Below are positions 36,538-47,822 of a stretch of DNA of 64,000 nt, in pieces (positions within the stretch are counted from its first letter, which is position 1; every line of letters begins with the position of its first letter). The stretch lies in assembly GCF_000001735.4 (NCBI RefSeq), contig NC_003075.7, positions 6,387,001-6,451,000 on the forward strand. The letters run 5' to 3'. This stretch comes from Arabidopsis thaliana (taxonomy: Eukaryota > Streptophyta > Magnoliopsida > Brassicales > Brassicaceae). Under the pieces are notes generated by a model, which did not search any database, had not been told where the DNA came from, and saw only the letters and a program-made list of their open reading frames with translations. The translations under genes and the position numbers were made by a program.

Positions 36538-36576
36538 CTTACTTCCTTCAACTTATTTTTTTATCTTTGCTACTCC

Positions 36577-38640
36577 TTAACCCCATAGAAACGAATAGAG
36601 AAGTCGTTGGTAGGATCGCATGGCCGAATCTTCAACACAATCCCAAGAACAAAATATTGTGTTATGCCCTTTAAAAAAAATTGGAAATGGACAACGACAA
36701 AGACATCGAGTGCAAATTGGTCGGGTGGGAGAACTGTTCAGAAGAATCTGAACATCTGTGATTGATTCCTTGCTTTGACCTTCAGATGCATACTTGATTG
36801 AAGAAAGGTAGTCTTTTACAGTTTCTCCAGGTTTCATGTAAGTATCTATCCCAAGTAAGCACCGTTGATGAAGAGTGGTGCAGCAGGCATTGCATTTGTA
36901 AAATGACGTGTCCTTCTTTGGAGTATTGTAAAACGCTCTTTCCGTTCCTTCCTCTATCTTGCCTTCACAAATCTCACACCAGTATGATTGATCATTTGCC
37001 TCCTTCCCATTACAAATCTTGAGAAAATGACTGTCATGCTTATACCTTACCTTGTATGGCAAGGTAGCACAATGGAAACATAAAATATAATCGCATTCCA
37101 AGCAATTTAAATTTAAATTAACGTATTCGTATGTGCACATCTGACATCTTCCCCATTTATTTGGTTCTGAAGGTAGGAATAATGGATGTTCATGGCCTTG
37201 ATATTGAAAGGGTTCGAAAATAGAGGCACAATGTATGTCTAGCATGAAGATGTTTTCTTGATCAGTATGATGCTCATAGAAGAAGCCAGTACCTTTACGA
37301 TGACATGCGTCACATTGAAATGTACCTTCCTCATTACCAGGTCCCCTGGTGGCAACAACTAGTGTAAGTGGATGTGGATGTAAGGGATGTCGCTTCATGC
37401 GTGGAGCATTTGCACAATGTTCATGGAGGATGAAGTCGCTTTCAATGCATGAATAGAACTGACCTTCGTAGATTGGAAGGGCACACCCTCGACAATACGT
37501 ATTTTCGTCATAAGCTCTAGTTGTCTGAAGATGCAGATTGTGACTATGAAAAGGATGTAGTATTATTCCATCAGCTATCCTCTTGAACGGCTCACCATCA
37601 TCTATCATATCATCTTCTTCTGGCACTTCTTCGAGATCTTTTCCATCCCACACATGTCTCTGTAATGCACATTTTGAATGAACAAAATAAGCATCACATT
37701 TCTTGCAAGAATATGCACCATAATCGTTGTCCACTTGCTGATGACATACTCCACAAGAAAGCTTTCCACATGGAAGAGAAGAAGTAAAAGAGATACGGTG
37801 GGTGTGACGGGATATTCTTATGACATGTGGGAAACCGATACAGCCTTTATGGATTACGAAGACACATTTGGTACAAATGTATGTGGGATCAAGCTTCTTA
37901 ATCAAAGCGCAAAAATGGCAAACTAACGAAGCTTGTGTAGGGAAAAAAGTGAGAGGGTGGGGATGGCTTTTTGGATGGTCAATAAAAAAGGGTACTTTCC
38001 TCATTGCACAGACTGGATGCATACTCAAATTGCAGGTAAGACAATGATAGAAAATCATGAAGACTTCTGTTTTACAACAAATGCAAAACTCAGGCGCTGG
38101 ATGATAGTAAAGTCGAAGAGAATGAAAAAGGTGGGTTGGGTGTTTGATTTCAAGAGGAGACTCTACACATTCTTTGTGGAATTTTTTTTCACATTGAAGA
38201 CATGCATAATAGCTAGCGCTGAGCATTGAATCTCTGCATCCACCGCACTGGAATTCGCGAGAATCACTTTCTTTATTGTTGCACCAAAAGAGAGGGACTA
38301 CAGGGAGTTTACAGATACCATCTTCGTCGCAATCAAGCAAAGATTCACCTTGTTGATCACCGCTTCTTTTGCTGGGGAAGTGAGGGGAAGAAATGTATGG
38401 ATGAAACTTGAAATCATAATCAAAAATATCACCATCCTCTCTCTGTATTTTGAGCTTGTGAAATTTGATACGTGCATCAGGACATAGAAAAAGAGGTTGA
38501 TCAAGAGGTTGGTCGTCGCCAGTGGAATCCATGGCTAGTACTTCACCAGAAGAGGTTGGATAATCTGTTTGTGTTAATTTGTATACAAAATATAGGTTTT
38601 CATCCATTTCCACCTTATGAAAAACACCCACCGAACTCAT
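36577..38640 (-). CDS. Cys/His-rich C1 (DC1) domain protein
   Basis: Single-exon gene of 687 residues with seven to eight zinc-binding DC1 repeats, e.g. CGGCRDSM...CLQCEKKFHKEC, CICCKTEV...CLTCNLSMHPVC, CHFCALI...CTKCVFVIHKGC, CGVCHQQV...CKKCDAYFVHSKC and CQMCTYEY...CLECDYILCFHC, spaced by HPL/HPF motifs. This large Arabidopsis family mostly lacks assigned functions; the domain resembles diacylglycerol/phorbol-binding C1. Repeat five has lost one ligand: YSCIESDFILHEHC has Ser where the second Cys of CxxC is expected. The last 60 residues (RPICTRCLCRCPFPIFF...) have extra cysteines outside the repeat pattern. The 3' flank is derived from NIP5;1. Corresponds from memory to AT4G10370. Confidence 0.9.
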   Translation of the reverse strand: MSSVGVFHKVEMDENLYFVYKLTQTDYPTSSGEVLAMDSTGDDQPLDQPLFLCPDARIKFHKLKIQREDGDIFDYDFKFHPYISSPHFPSKRSGDQQGESLLDCDEDGICKLPVVPLFWCNNKESDSREFQCGGCRDSMLSASYYACLQCEKKFHKECVESPLEIKHPTHLFHSLRLYYHPAPEFCICCKTEVFMIFYHCLTCNLSMHPVCAMRKVPFFIDHPKSHPHPLTFFPTQASLVCHFCALIKKLDPTYICTKCVFVIHKGCIGFPHVIRISRHTHRISFTSSLPCGKLSCGVCHQQVDNDYGAYSCKKCDAYFVHSKCALQRHVWDGKDLEEVPEEDDMIDDGEPFKRIADGIILHPFHSHNLHLQTTRAYDENTYCRGCALPIYEGQFYSCIESDFILHEHCANAPRMKRHPLHPHPLTLVVATRGPGNEEGTFQCDACHRKGTGFFYEHHTDQENIFMLDIHCASIFEPFQYQGHEHPLFLPSEPNKWGRCQMCTYEYVNLNLNCLECDYILCFHCATLPYKVRYKHDSHFLKICNGKEANDQSYWCEICEGKIEEGTERAFYNTPKKDTSFYKCNACCTTLHQRCLLGIDTYMKPGETVKDYLSSIKYASEGQSKESITDVQILLNSSPTRPICTRCLCRCPFPIFFKGHNTIFCSWDCVEDSAMRSYQRLLYSFLWG

Positions 38641-39617
38641 GGCTACTACGATGGGGATTTGGATTTTTGTGATATTCTTCCTCTCCTTCTCCCCCTTGCA
38701 TATATATATGAGCCAGTCATTTAATATAAAACTTGTGAATACAGCTAAGCTTGGTCTTTTATATTCTTTGTTATAAAAAGTCGTTCATTATTGATTTCGA
38801 ACAGCTACACAATCTTGTTTATATTGATTTTCTATTTTATTTTCATTAGAGAGGAAAACGTCTTTTCCGGATCCTGTTTTCTAAAGTATAGTTTTATAGT
38901 TTTATTCGAAAATGCACGTTCCACTGGAATAAGCCTTCGGATCCCATCTTGGAACGGGAACGTGTACTTCACGTTGGAGAGTTTTCTATTTGACGTTATA
39001 ATTTTTGTTTGGAAAAATGTTTTTAGTCATGTGGTTAACGGTCTACTTTTACGATTTTCCATATCAAAACTCAATTCTATTATGGATTGGGTTATGGCCT
39101 TATGGGTCGAGTCTTATCGACCTAAATGATGTTAATTACGTACACATCTGATCATGACTTGTCCACAGAAAATTCTTAGCAAGTACTGGATTATTGAGCA
39201 TGTCTTTTACTAATTGTCATACAGAAAAGTTGCAACCAACATTATGAAGAAAAAAATCATTTAATATAGTGCGAATTGGCTAATCAGTAGCCACATTTAG
39301 ACCAGAATTTTTTTTAAAATATAGCCATCTAATTTAATTTGTTCAGCAAGTAACCAAAAACCCTAAAAATTTACAACGTCACCCTTTGAACATTTTTCTT
39401 TTTCTTCCAGTATGCCAGTACACAAACGAAGTTTTTTTGGGTTCACATGTGTTTTTTTCTTCTAGTGCGCTTACATTTTTTTGTGATAAATCAGTGTTTT
39501 CTTAATTGAGAATATAGTTAGATCATTCCTTTTAATTCTTATTTTTTTATAAATCATAAAATAAAATTACCTACATGTCAAGCTCTATTATGCATAAGTT
39601 TCAATTATATATTAGTA
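38641..39617. other. C1 gene upstream region
   Basis: TATATATATG lies about 65 bp upstream of the C1 start (38699-38708), a likely TATA site. Sequence 38759-38806 resembles 41034-41081. The plus-strand open frame at 38791-39129 has no recognisable protein. Confidence 0.4.
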
Positions 39618-40215
39618 CTAGATTTTAACCCGCGGTACACCGCAGAGAAAATTTATTTTTTTAAATTAGTATATATAAAATCTTGCAAATTATATCTATC
39701 TATAAAATATTTTTATTTTATAGTTTACAATTGTTATTAAGTAACGTCCTTCCAAACCCGTTCCGCCAAACCCGTCATGTAAAAAAACCCCGCGGTATCC
39801 CGCTAATTTAAATTTATAATTAAAATAAATATTTTACGGGATTGCAATTGTGTTTTAGTTTGTCAAACAAAATTTTGTTTTAAATAGTTGTCGAAATCTA
39901 GTTCAAATTTTGGAGAAATAAGATTTAGTGAATTGATAAGAAATGTATTTAGTTGCGTTTTGCTCATTTTAAGGGATTGCAATTGTCTTTTTGGGTTGTC
40001 AAACATTTTTTTGTTTTAATTAGTTGCCAAAATTTAGTTCAAATTTTGGAAAAATCTGCGTGATATATGGGATTGGAATATATTTAAAATGTTTTTCGTT
40101 TGTTAATCAATTTATTGCTGAAAAACCAATAATTAAAAACCAGTGGCAGCCTTTATAAATAAGTTCCAACTCCAGGATTTATTTCACAAAATGGCTGCAA
40201 AAATGTATATATAGA
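39618..40215 (-). mobile_element. Non-autonomous Helitron, copy B (598 bp)
   Basis: Same family and orientation as 27055-27639. On the minus strand it runs from TCTATATATACATTTTTGCAG to ...GGTTAAAATCTAG, with a subterminal palindrome (GCGGTGTACCGC) and host A/T borders. The copies differ by scattered substitutions and small indels, which points to old insertions. Both contain a second internal GCGGTA(C/T)..CCGC block about 170 bp from the 3' end. Confidence 0.82.
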
Positions 40216-40420
40216 TTATTTTATTGATATTACTTGACGTTAATGCAAATATTAAATTGACATTGTTTTTGTTATATGAAATAATATAATATTAAAAACT
40301 GATATTCTAGAATTAAAAATTATTTTTTGATATATATCTTTTCAACATTGTTATACATAAAATTTATAATGTTTTTCCTAACTTTAGATTATGGATACAT
40401 TTAATAATTAATTTGATATA

Positions 40421-40459
<39 letters not shown>

Positions 40460-41629
40460 TTTGATGAGATACCATCTTCAATGGAGATATAATCGCACGG
40501 TACAGAGTAGTTCTAGTAGTAGCAAAAATATCTTCATATATATGTATGCATAATATTTTGTTACTAATAGAGTTGCACCGTATTTATCTATAGCTAATCT
40601 GCACATTTCCATTTGGAAAGTAGAGTTCTCAAAACAAAATTTAACCAAAAATATTAGTATTAAATAGATGAGATACTCATATAGTCATATGGTATCTCAC
40701 CAATCGAAATGTTTTTTATTGTATTACTAGCCGAATTCAAATTTAATATCAAGAAAAAAGAATAGAAATGTCAACTTCTCTTTTTTTTTTGTTCAAATAG
40801 AAATGTCAACTTCAAACTAGAAGTTCTTCAGCTTCACGACCCTTTAAACTCTTTTAAAACTAACCAAAATACAGCTAACTTTTTATTGATTTTTTTTTAT
40901 TCTTTGTATATTATTTTGTAAAAATCCATCAAAATAAAGCTAAAGTTAGTTTTTCTTTAGTCATAATCTAAAAATAGTTAATATGTTTATATATTTGGCT
41001 ATTATATTGTAATTATTTTCGGTCAAGGACGTTTTTATACTCTTTGTTATAGAAAGTCGTTAATTATTGTTTTCGATTCTCTGTACGGTCTTCTATTTTA
41101 TTGATACGATTACGATTTCTTCTATTTAGAGAGATGGACGACATTTCCTGAATTTAGTTATACAACAGTAAATTAAGGAACATTTAAAGAAGTCCCACTT
41201 TGTAAACATAATTATAATTTATATACAACTCTAAATAAAATGTAAAAGAACTGGGTGTTAGACACGCGATGAATGAGATTAACTTTATTTTTAAATCCAA
41301 ATTTTTTAAAAAACATATAACATTGACATAATCCAGAATTTATATTAACATATCACTACAAATTAAAGTTCAGTTACATCAATTGATTTGCATCAAAAAG
41401 AGGTTTCGTAACTTTCTTATTTATAGTGACTTTTGTCAAAAAAGTATAAATCTTAATAACAATAATAATTACCTACTTTTATCCCCCAAAAAAAGCTTAA
41501 TAATAATATTAATAAGCAACTTTTATCCCCAAAACAAAAAATTGTTTTCTTACTACATAATAAAACTTAATAATATATGTTCACAAAAAAAATTAATATA
41601 TGAATATTGTTGAAATAAATAGATATATA
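40216..41629. other. Gene-free AT-rich stretch between transposons
   Basis: Holds an AT-dinucleotide run at about 40425-40455, a short duplicated 'AATAGAAATGTCAACTTC' (about 40762 and 40797), and the segment 41034-41081 that resembles the C1 upstream region. No gene seen. Confidence 0.4.
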
Positions 41630-42973
41630 GGGCTTATTAGAATAGTAGACACTTTTTAAAAAGTAATTTGAGAAGTAGGTAGTTTTTTTAGAAATTTGTG
41701 AAATAGACACTTTTTTTACTTTTTGTGAAATAGAGATTATGTGTAATAAGCTAAAAGACAAAAAATATGTCAAATACCACTTTACCCTTTACTTTATATG
41801 AAAAATATGGGTCAAACTTTTTATATTATTTAACTATTTAGACCTATTTTTATTATATTATAGTTATTTTTTTCATATTCATCTTTTTGAATTTTATAAA
41901 AATAAATTATTTTATAAAAAATAATTTCTTCTTCCAAAAAAAGATGATTTATATGTTTTTAATTATAATTCTCGTACACCAGCATTAAAACATAGTTTTG
42001 TACACTAACACTTATACACCAAATCATTTTATACATATGTTCTAAAATATTTCTATTTATCTCATATTTATAAAATAAAATAATAATTGTTCATAAATTA
42101 ATAAAAATATAATGGTGTACACCATCACGTATACTATTAAATTAACCATAATGGTGTATACCATTAAATGAAAGTAATGATTATACATTTTTACTTATGT
42201 ACACTAACATTTGTACACTTTTATGTACACTAATCTCATATTATTATTATTTAAACTTTGTTTTGTATATTATCACTTGACAAAAATGGTTTTATCTTTT
42301 GAATATGAGGTGTACACAATAGGTGAAGGTGTACGATATTATAGACGGTGTAGAAGGTGATTTATGGTTTGATTTATTATCTCATTATTGCATGTATACT
42401 ATTAATATCATGTACACCATATTTTACATTTTCGTACACCATCTTATTATGTAGTTGTACATCGTTGTATATTATCGTTTGTACATCACTTTGTACACTG
42501 TCTATACCGTATACCACTTCTTAGAACAATATTATACATTATCGTTGTACACTATTATTTGTACACCATTTTTTACAATATAGCAAAATATAGCAAAATT
42601 ATTATCAAAATAAAAGTATTATATATTTGTAAAATATAGCAAAATTAGACTTTTTAGATTCAGAAAAAAATTTAAAAGATTAATATATATTTTATGGTAA
42701 TTATTTAATAAAGAATTCATAACAAAACAAACTAAATATATATAAGTAAAGAGAAGAAGAAACAAAAGTTATTTTTGTCTTTATTTGACTATATGACAAA
42801 ACAACAGAAGGTTATAAAGGTCATTCACTAAAATCTCTATTAGATAGAAAGTTGTATTAGAGAGGAAAGAGAAAAGTGTCTATTCTCCCTATTTCTAAAA
42901 AAACTACCTACTTTGCAAATTATTTGTGAAAAAAGTGTCTAGTTTCCAACTTATTTCTAAAAAATTCTTCCTA
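41630..42973. mobile_element. Long-TIR transposon with an array of GTACAC motifs
   Basis: The left end (about 41644-41716) and the right end (about 42877-42953) are inverted copies over about 75 bp. Both read TAGACACTTTTT...AATTTG..AAGTAGGTAGTTTTTTTAGAAAT...AATAGACACTTTT. No transposase frame remains. Between about 41970 and 42570 the hexamer GTACAC occurs 12 times, mostly as (T/A)GTACACCAT or TGTACACTA, plus related GTATACCAT forms. That is far above chance for 600 bp. Long TIRs fit a Mutator-like element. It appears to sit beside, or in, the LINE remnant that begins at about 43000. Exact ends and target duplication are uncertain. Confidence 0.65.
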
Positions 42974-42989
42974 AACTTCTTCCAAATTG

Positions 42990-43770
42990 GGATGTTAACT
43001 TTGAAACGCAACGATGCCTCTAAATCCTCCTGATATTGTTGGGCTGAGGAGAGATGCTATGGTAATAGAGGTTGTGAATAATACTTGGCAGTTTCGTCGA
43101 GGCAGAAATTTGCAACTGACGAGAATCATAGACAAGAATCTTGTCACAAGATCATGGCCTCTCCTTTTACCTAACCCACATGTTGGTAATGACAGAGTAA
43201 CGTGGAAGCATGGAACAGACGCTTACCGACACTATTTCACGGGAGAAAATACGAAGCCGCAGAGTAAAGGTAAGTTGGTCGCGAGTAATCTGGTTCTCCC
43301 AAGAAGTTCCAAAGCTTGCTTTTATCTCTTGGCTCGCAATAAAATACCGTTTCTCCAATGGTGCTAGACGAGAGAATGTGGCTGTTTTAAATCTTGCATA
43401 TTCTGTGGTGAGTCGAGTGAGATGAGGGACAATTTTTATTTTGATGTGTTCCCCTATACGTTTACGGTTTAGATTGACATAGTTGGTGATCTCCTTCTCG
43501 CCACGCTTCAGTTTGGGACAAACGCGGATCCAGATTGGGATGCACTCTTCACCTTCTCCCCACGCTTCAGTTTGGTACTCTTACCTATAACTTACTTCGG
43601 TTACTTTTCCAGACAAATATCTTCTTTTTTATTTTGTAAACAATTATCTATTACATTTGGAAAGAACAGAATGATGGTCGGCATAACCTACACAACATCC
43701 GACTAATTATCTTATGCGTATTATTGAAAACTCAATATCTAATCGATCGAGTAGTTTATCTACTGTTTAA
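42990..43770 (+). pseudogene. LINE non-LTR retrotransposon 3' fragment, decayed
   Basis: Plus-strand frames carry pieces of the LINE C-terminus in order: 'DRVTWKHGTDAYRHYF' (the W-x-x-x-x-D-x-x-Y region), then after a frameshift 'FSQEVPKLAFISWLAIKYRFSNGAR' (zf-RVT start), then 'YIWKEQNDGRHNLHN' and 'RIIENSISNRSSSLSTV'. The Cys/His cluster between them is deleted. Several frameshifts and stops. It is in the opposite orientation to the LINE remnant at 3437-4400. Confidence 0.65.
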
Positions 43771-44529
43771 AAAAAAAAAGAAAAAAGAGTGTCCATAGCT
43801 ACGTTTGCTTCTTCAAAGATGGTGTCGTGCTCGAACCATTCATTAGTTTAACCATCGCGTTTTGTCGTCTCCCACTTTTGTATATAAACTCTTATTTTTC
43901 TATCAAGAAATTTAACATTTCATGAAAGAAACGTTGTCAAATTTAAATGGTTTGCTTCTAATTATAATAATAAAAAAAAAAAAAAAAACTCGTTGGATTT
44001 GTAGGTGAATGCCACTTTTGTTCGTGTTACATGGGCTTATTTGGACCATATCTTTGTAAAATTCATGTCCACTTAATTTTCTTTAACGTGACCGTCCCTT
44101 AATGGTTTCTTTTGTGCGTGTTAAATTGAACCGAATCTTTAGATTGCTATTTCACAAAATCTCCGACATAAGAAATAGTTCAATCAATGTTGTAAACAAT
44201 GTTTTGAACAGAAACTTCTTTACACACACAACACATTACACATGCCATAGATTTTATTAATAAAAACAGCCTCGTCTCCGAGGTAACATACAACAGCAAA
44301 CCAACAAAGAAACCCAAACCACACATAAAAGTGTATTATTACACAGACACAATTTGACAATGACGAGACAAGTTCGCATCAGGTTTATATAGACCGATGC
44401 CATGCGTGGACTTATAGTCACATCGCCTTTTATTCTTCACACAAGCTTCCAAAGCTTTTTCATATCATTACATAATCATACAGTAAAATTATACAAAGCA
44501 AAAGACTTGTAAACAAGTCTCTCACTCAC
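43771..44529. other. NIP5;1 3' flank and 3' UTR
   Basis: The part from 44128 to the stop codon is the segment duplicated at 36005-36440 and probably includes the NIP5;1 3' UTR; 43771-44127 is AT-rich spacer with a poly(A) run at about 43972-43987. No other gene seen. Confidence 0.5.
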
Positions 44530-47510
44530 TTAACGACGAAAGCTCCTAACCGGACGAGGCGGGTCAGTCACGCTATCGTTAAGCTTAACACCTGTGTAGA
44601 CCGCTGCACCAGATATGGCACCAAGTGTAGGAGCCACCAGATACACCCATAGTGACCTATAGTTTCCTGATGCAACGGCTGGTCCTAGAGTTCTCACAGG
44701 ATTCATAGATCCACCAGTCGATGGCCTGGCAAAAACCCGAAGTGTTTTAGAAACTTTTTTATTAAAGTAAAGACTCTTAAAAAACCTTTAATATGGACAT
44801 ACCCTGCGACTAGAATATTGAGCATGACCGTGGCTCCAACGGCTATACCTGCCAATTCTCCAACCTGCTCATTAAACCCAATGAAGAAAGATTTTAATTA
44901 GGGTTAGTTACTAAATTACTATCACTGGCTATTTAATCTGTATAGGATGCATGATGCGTTGATCTATTTTATTGTATTCGTGTTTCTTTACGTATAGAGG
45001 TTATATACTAAAGGACCATCCCATCAAAAAAAATTTTTTCCTCTTAAAATGTTTTTGGATGTATAAATATCAAAACCCTAATTTTTGTAAAGAAAACCTC
45101 AAAAAGTTGTAAAGAAAGAGAGACTTACGGCACGAGTGTCGGTAGCGACGGCAGTTACAACAAAGAGGAGAATGAAAGTGATGATGAACTCAAGAGCAAA
45201 GGCTTGTCCAAGGCTAACAGATGGAATAGTGACACCACCGGACATAAAAGGATGGAACACTCCTTTAAGTGCGAATGAAGCGCAAATGGAAGCTGAGACT
45301 TGAGCCGCTATGTAAGCAGGGACGTGTGCCCAAGGGAAGTGCCTTAGAGCAGCGAATGCTATGGTCAGTGATGGGTTTAGGTGAGCCCCTGAGATATGAC
45401 CTGTTGAGAGTATTATGATCATCACTGCGAGTCCTGCGCATGCAGCGTTACCGATTAGGGTTTCTGCTCCATCGTATTTCTGGTTCACGATTGGACCGGC
45501 TGTCGCGGTGAATATCAAGATGAATGTTCCCACGAACTCGGCTCCAAGCTGCATTACACACATACAAGATAGCAATGTTAAACAAGTACTAGATGAATAG
45601 AGGCTAGAGAGTAAGAAAGAGATGTTTCTTGTCTAACAAGAATACAGTTTTTGTATTCTTGAAAATAAAAAATTTCTTTTTAATAACTAGAGGGTTCTGA
45701 GTCGAAGCAATAAAACTATTGAATTAGTATTATTTCTGCTGTCCAATTTTTCAAAATTTGTCATTAGTAGTTACTAGTTAGTAAAATACAGTCAACGGTT
45801 AGTATTATAGCGTGTGATCTGTCTATATCCTCCTCCACGTTAACGAGCATCAACCAATCATAATATTAATCATATGTTATATATCAAGGAAAAAATTCGT
45901 AAATAATTAACACTAATCATAAGAATTACAACACTACTTTAATATTATTGGTTAATGATTAACTCTAGAGTTATATTATTGGTTAATGATTAACTCTAGA
46001 GAGTAATATTATTGGTTATGATAAAAGGACAAGAGCCGTGGATTGCGCTAAAAGAATCCCATCCGGTGGCGCTGCTTCCGTCATGGACAGAAAAAGAAAA
46101 CGCTCACAACAATTAAATGAATCAAAGACCTAACCAAACCATACGTAACATAGATCTTTCACAAAAACAATACAAGTAAATTGACGTAATATTTAACTAC
46201 TTTGTATTCGTCATTGCAAAACAAAACCGATTAAATCTAACTATTTTTCGTTTAGTATAAATAAGCGTGACCGTTTTATTTTTCGTCAAAACAAAAACAA
46301 ACCATTATATTTACGCAACTTGCGTGTTAATTTTATTAATGTTATCATAGTCAAGACTATTAGCTCATTGTCACAAGAACAATAAACTAATTGTTACAAG
46401 ATCAATAAACTAACATACATATAGTCCATAAAATTGAAATATGAGGTGAGTCGGTGTCCATTGAATAAATTAAGTTGAGATCGAGTGGGCCTTAATTCGA
46501 GAGTTATACTATTATTTTCTCTTAGTTTTTCTTAGACTTATTTTGTTTGTACATTAATTTCACTCTCTTTCTATTTGCCAATTTAATTCTCGGTTGCGAC
46601 TGCTAGTTCATGTCGTGTTAAAACCTCCTCCAAGTGTGACGTAAACCCCTATGATCTTTTTCAATATCTTATCATATACATAAATAATAAAAATCGGTTA
46701 CAAGAATAAAGAAGTATTATCTTTTGGTCACTACTTCTCTGTATTTCAGAGCTTACAAAAACCATAAATTACGATCGATTTGTGAGTTTCCCTATAGTAC
46801 ATCTATATTTATAATATTGTCTCGATCTCATTTTTTTTTTTCCCAATTCATTATTTTCCCAACGTGGATTCCAATGTTTTCTAATGAACGAGCCATTGGA
46901 TTTCTTTTATTAGATTAAAATAAAATATGAGATATTTACTTTGTAAGGTTATAACGCTATTGTAATTTTTAGGCTTACGTAGGGTTCCTAGCCAGAAATT
47001 TTAAAACTTTTGATAACACTTTCTTAATCTTAAAATATGTAAAATATTAATGATTTTGACTGTAATTCTATTGTTAGGTTTACTGACAATATGCAATATG
47101 CGGTTATGGATCCGGATGGTGACGAATGAGTATATTGATATTACTAGCACAAACCACTTAACATACAATTTGTAGTCGATTTTCTTACGGTAATTTGGAA
47201 TTATATATATTAAAAAAATAAGATATACTAAGAATTATGAGTAAAATAAAATAAAAAGAGGAAGATGGCTAACCTTGCGAGTGAGGGAGACATCAGGAGA
47301 GGGAAAATCGGTGAAGCATGTGTCATGTTGACCCCAAGTTGATCCCATCACCGGCAAGCATTTGCATCGAGGCGTTGGTTTCCGATGATCAAACGACATT
47401 GAATCCACTCTCATCCCCGTGATCAACGGTCCTCCCGGTGTTCCCGGTGTCCCCGGCGTTGGAGGAGCCATCACCATTACCGCACCCACCTCAGCCTCCG
47501 GTGGAGCCAT
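44530..47510 (-). CDS. NIP5;1: NIP5;1 boric acid channel (aquaporin family)
   Basis: Four exons, 47510-47274, 45548-45129, 44864-44803 and 44725-44530, give 304 residues, matching A. thaliana NIP5;1. It is a nodulin-26-like intrinsic protein of the root plasma membrane that takes up boric acid under boron limitation. Six membrane helices and two pore half-helices are visible; the pore motifs are variant, NPS at 137-139 and NPV at 248-250, as known for this protein. The N-terminal tail has three TPG repeats (residues 18-26), known phosphorylation sites for polar localisation. Expression is controlled by boron through AUG-stop uORFs in the leader (47627 and 47817). Intron 1 is 1.7 kb and holds a 30-bp tandem repeat. 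Start chosen at MAPPEAEVG; only a TTG lies two codons upstream. Confidence 0.97.
45941..46020. repeat. 30-bp tandem repeat in NIP5;1 intron 1
   Basis: Two full copies and one partial copy of ATATTATTGGTTAATGATTA followed by ACTCTAGAG. Confidence 0.85.
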
Positions 47511-47626
47511 TTCCAACGTTTTTTTTTTTGGTTTTTTTTTTGGTTTTTGTTTAAAATAAAAGTACTAAATTCTAATTTTTTTTTGTTTTTTTTTGGTGAG
47601 GGGAAATAAATTGATAGAGACGAAAT

Positions 47627-47632
47627 TTACAT
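47627..47632 (-). promoter_or_regulatory. AUG-stop minimal uORF of NIP5;1 (-122)
   Basis: TTACAT on the plus strand is ATGTAA on the minus strand; its A is 122 bases upstream of the NIP5;1 ATG. Published work shows that AUGUAA in this leader causes boron-dependent ribosome stalling and mRNA decay. Confidence 0.85.
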
Positions 47633-47816
47633 GATTTGAAATTTTTATAAATTTGTGTTTACACTTGTGTTTTAAACTTCGCCAGTACCGGTTTCACCAA
47701 ACACAAGTTAAAACTAGAGAGATCAATAAATGAGAAAACTCATCAATCGATCAAAAACTTTTTTTTTGTTTTTTTTTTTGAGAAGAAGAAAACGAAAATG
47801 GAGCTAGGACTTAAAT

Positions 47817-47822
47817 TTACAT
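47817..47822 (-). promoter_or_regulatory. AUG-stop minimal uORF of NIP5;1 (-312)
   Basis: Second ATGTAA on the minus strand, 312 bases upstream of the NIP5;1 start. It matches the position of the published element (-312) needed for boron-dependent mRNA degradation. The bases after both copies are alike (ATGTAAATTT), so the two may be a small duplication. Confidence 0.88.

Noticed and set aside
37678..38504. Several 60-100 codon plus-strand open frames within the C1 gene
   Set aside because: Antisense shadows of the C1 coding sequence with no domain.
38791..39129. 112-codon plus-strand open frame upstream of the C1 gene
   Set aside because: Composition is that of AT-rich random sequence, no domain recognised, and it overlaps the C1 promoter region.
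41970..42570. CRISPR-like or satellite array
   Set aside because: The GTACAC motifs are short, irregularly spaced and inside a TIR element of a plant genome, so neither a CRISPR array nor a satellite fits.
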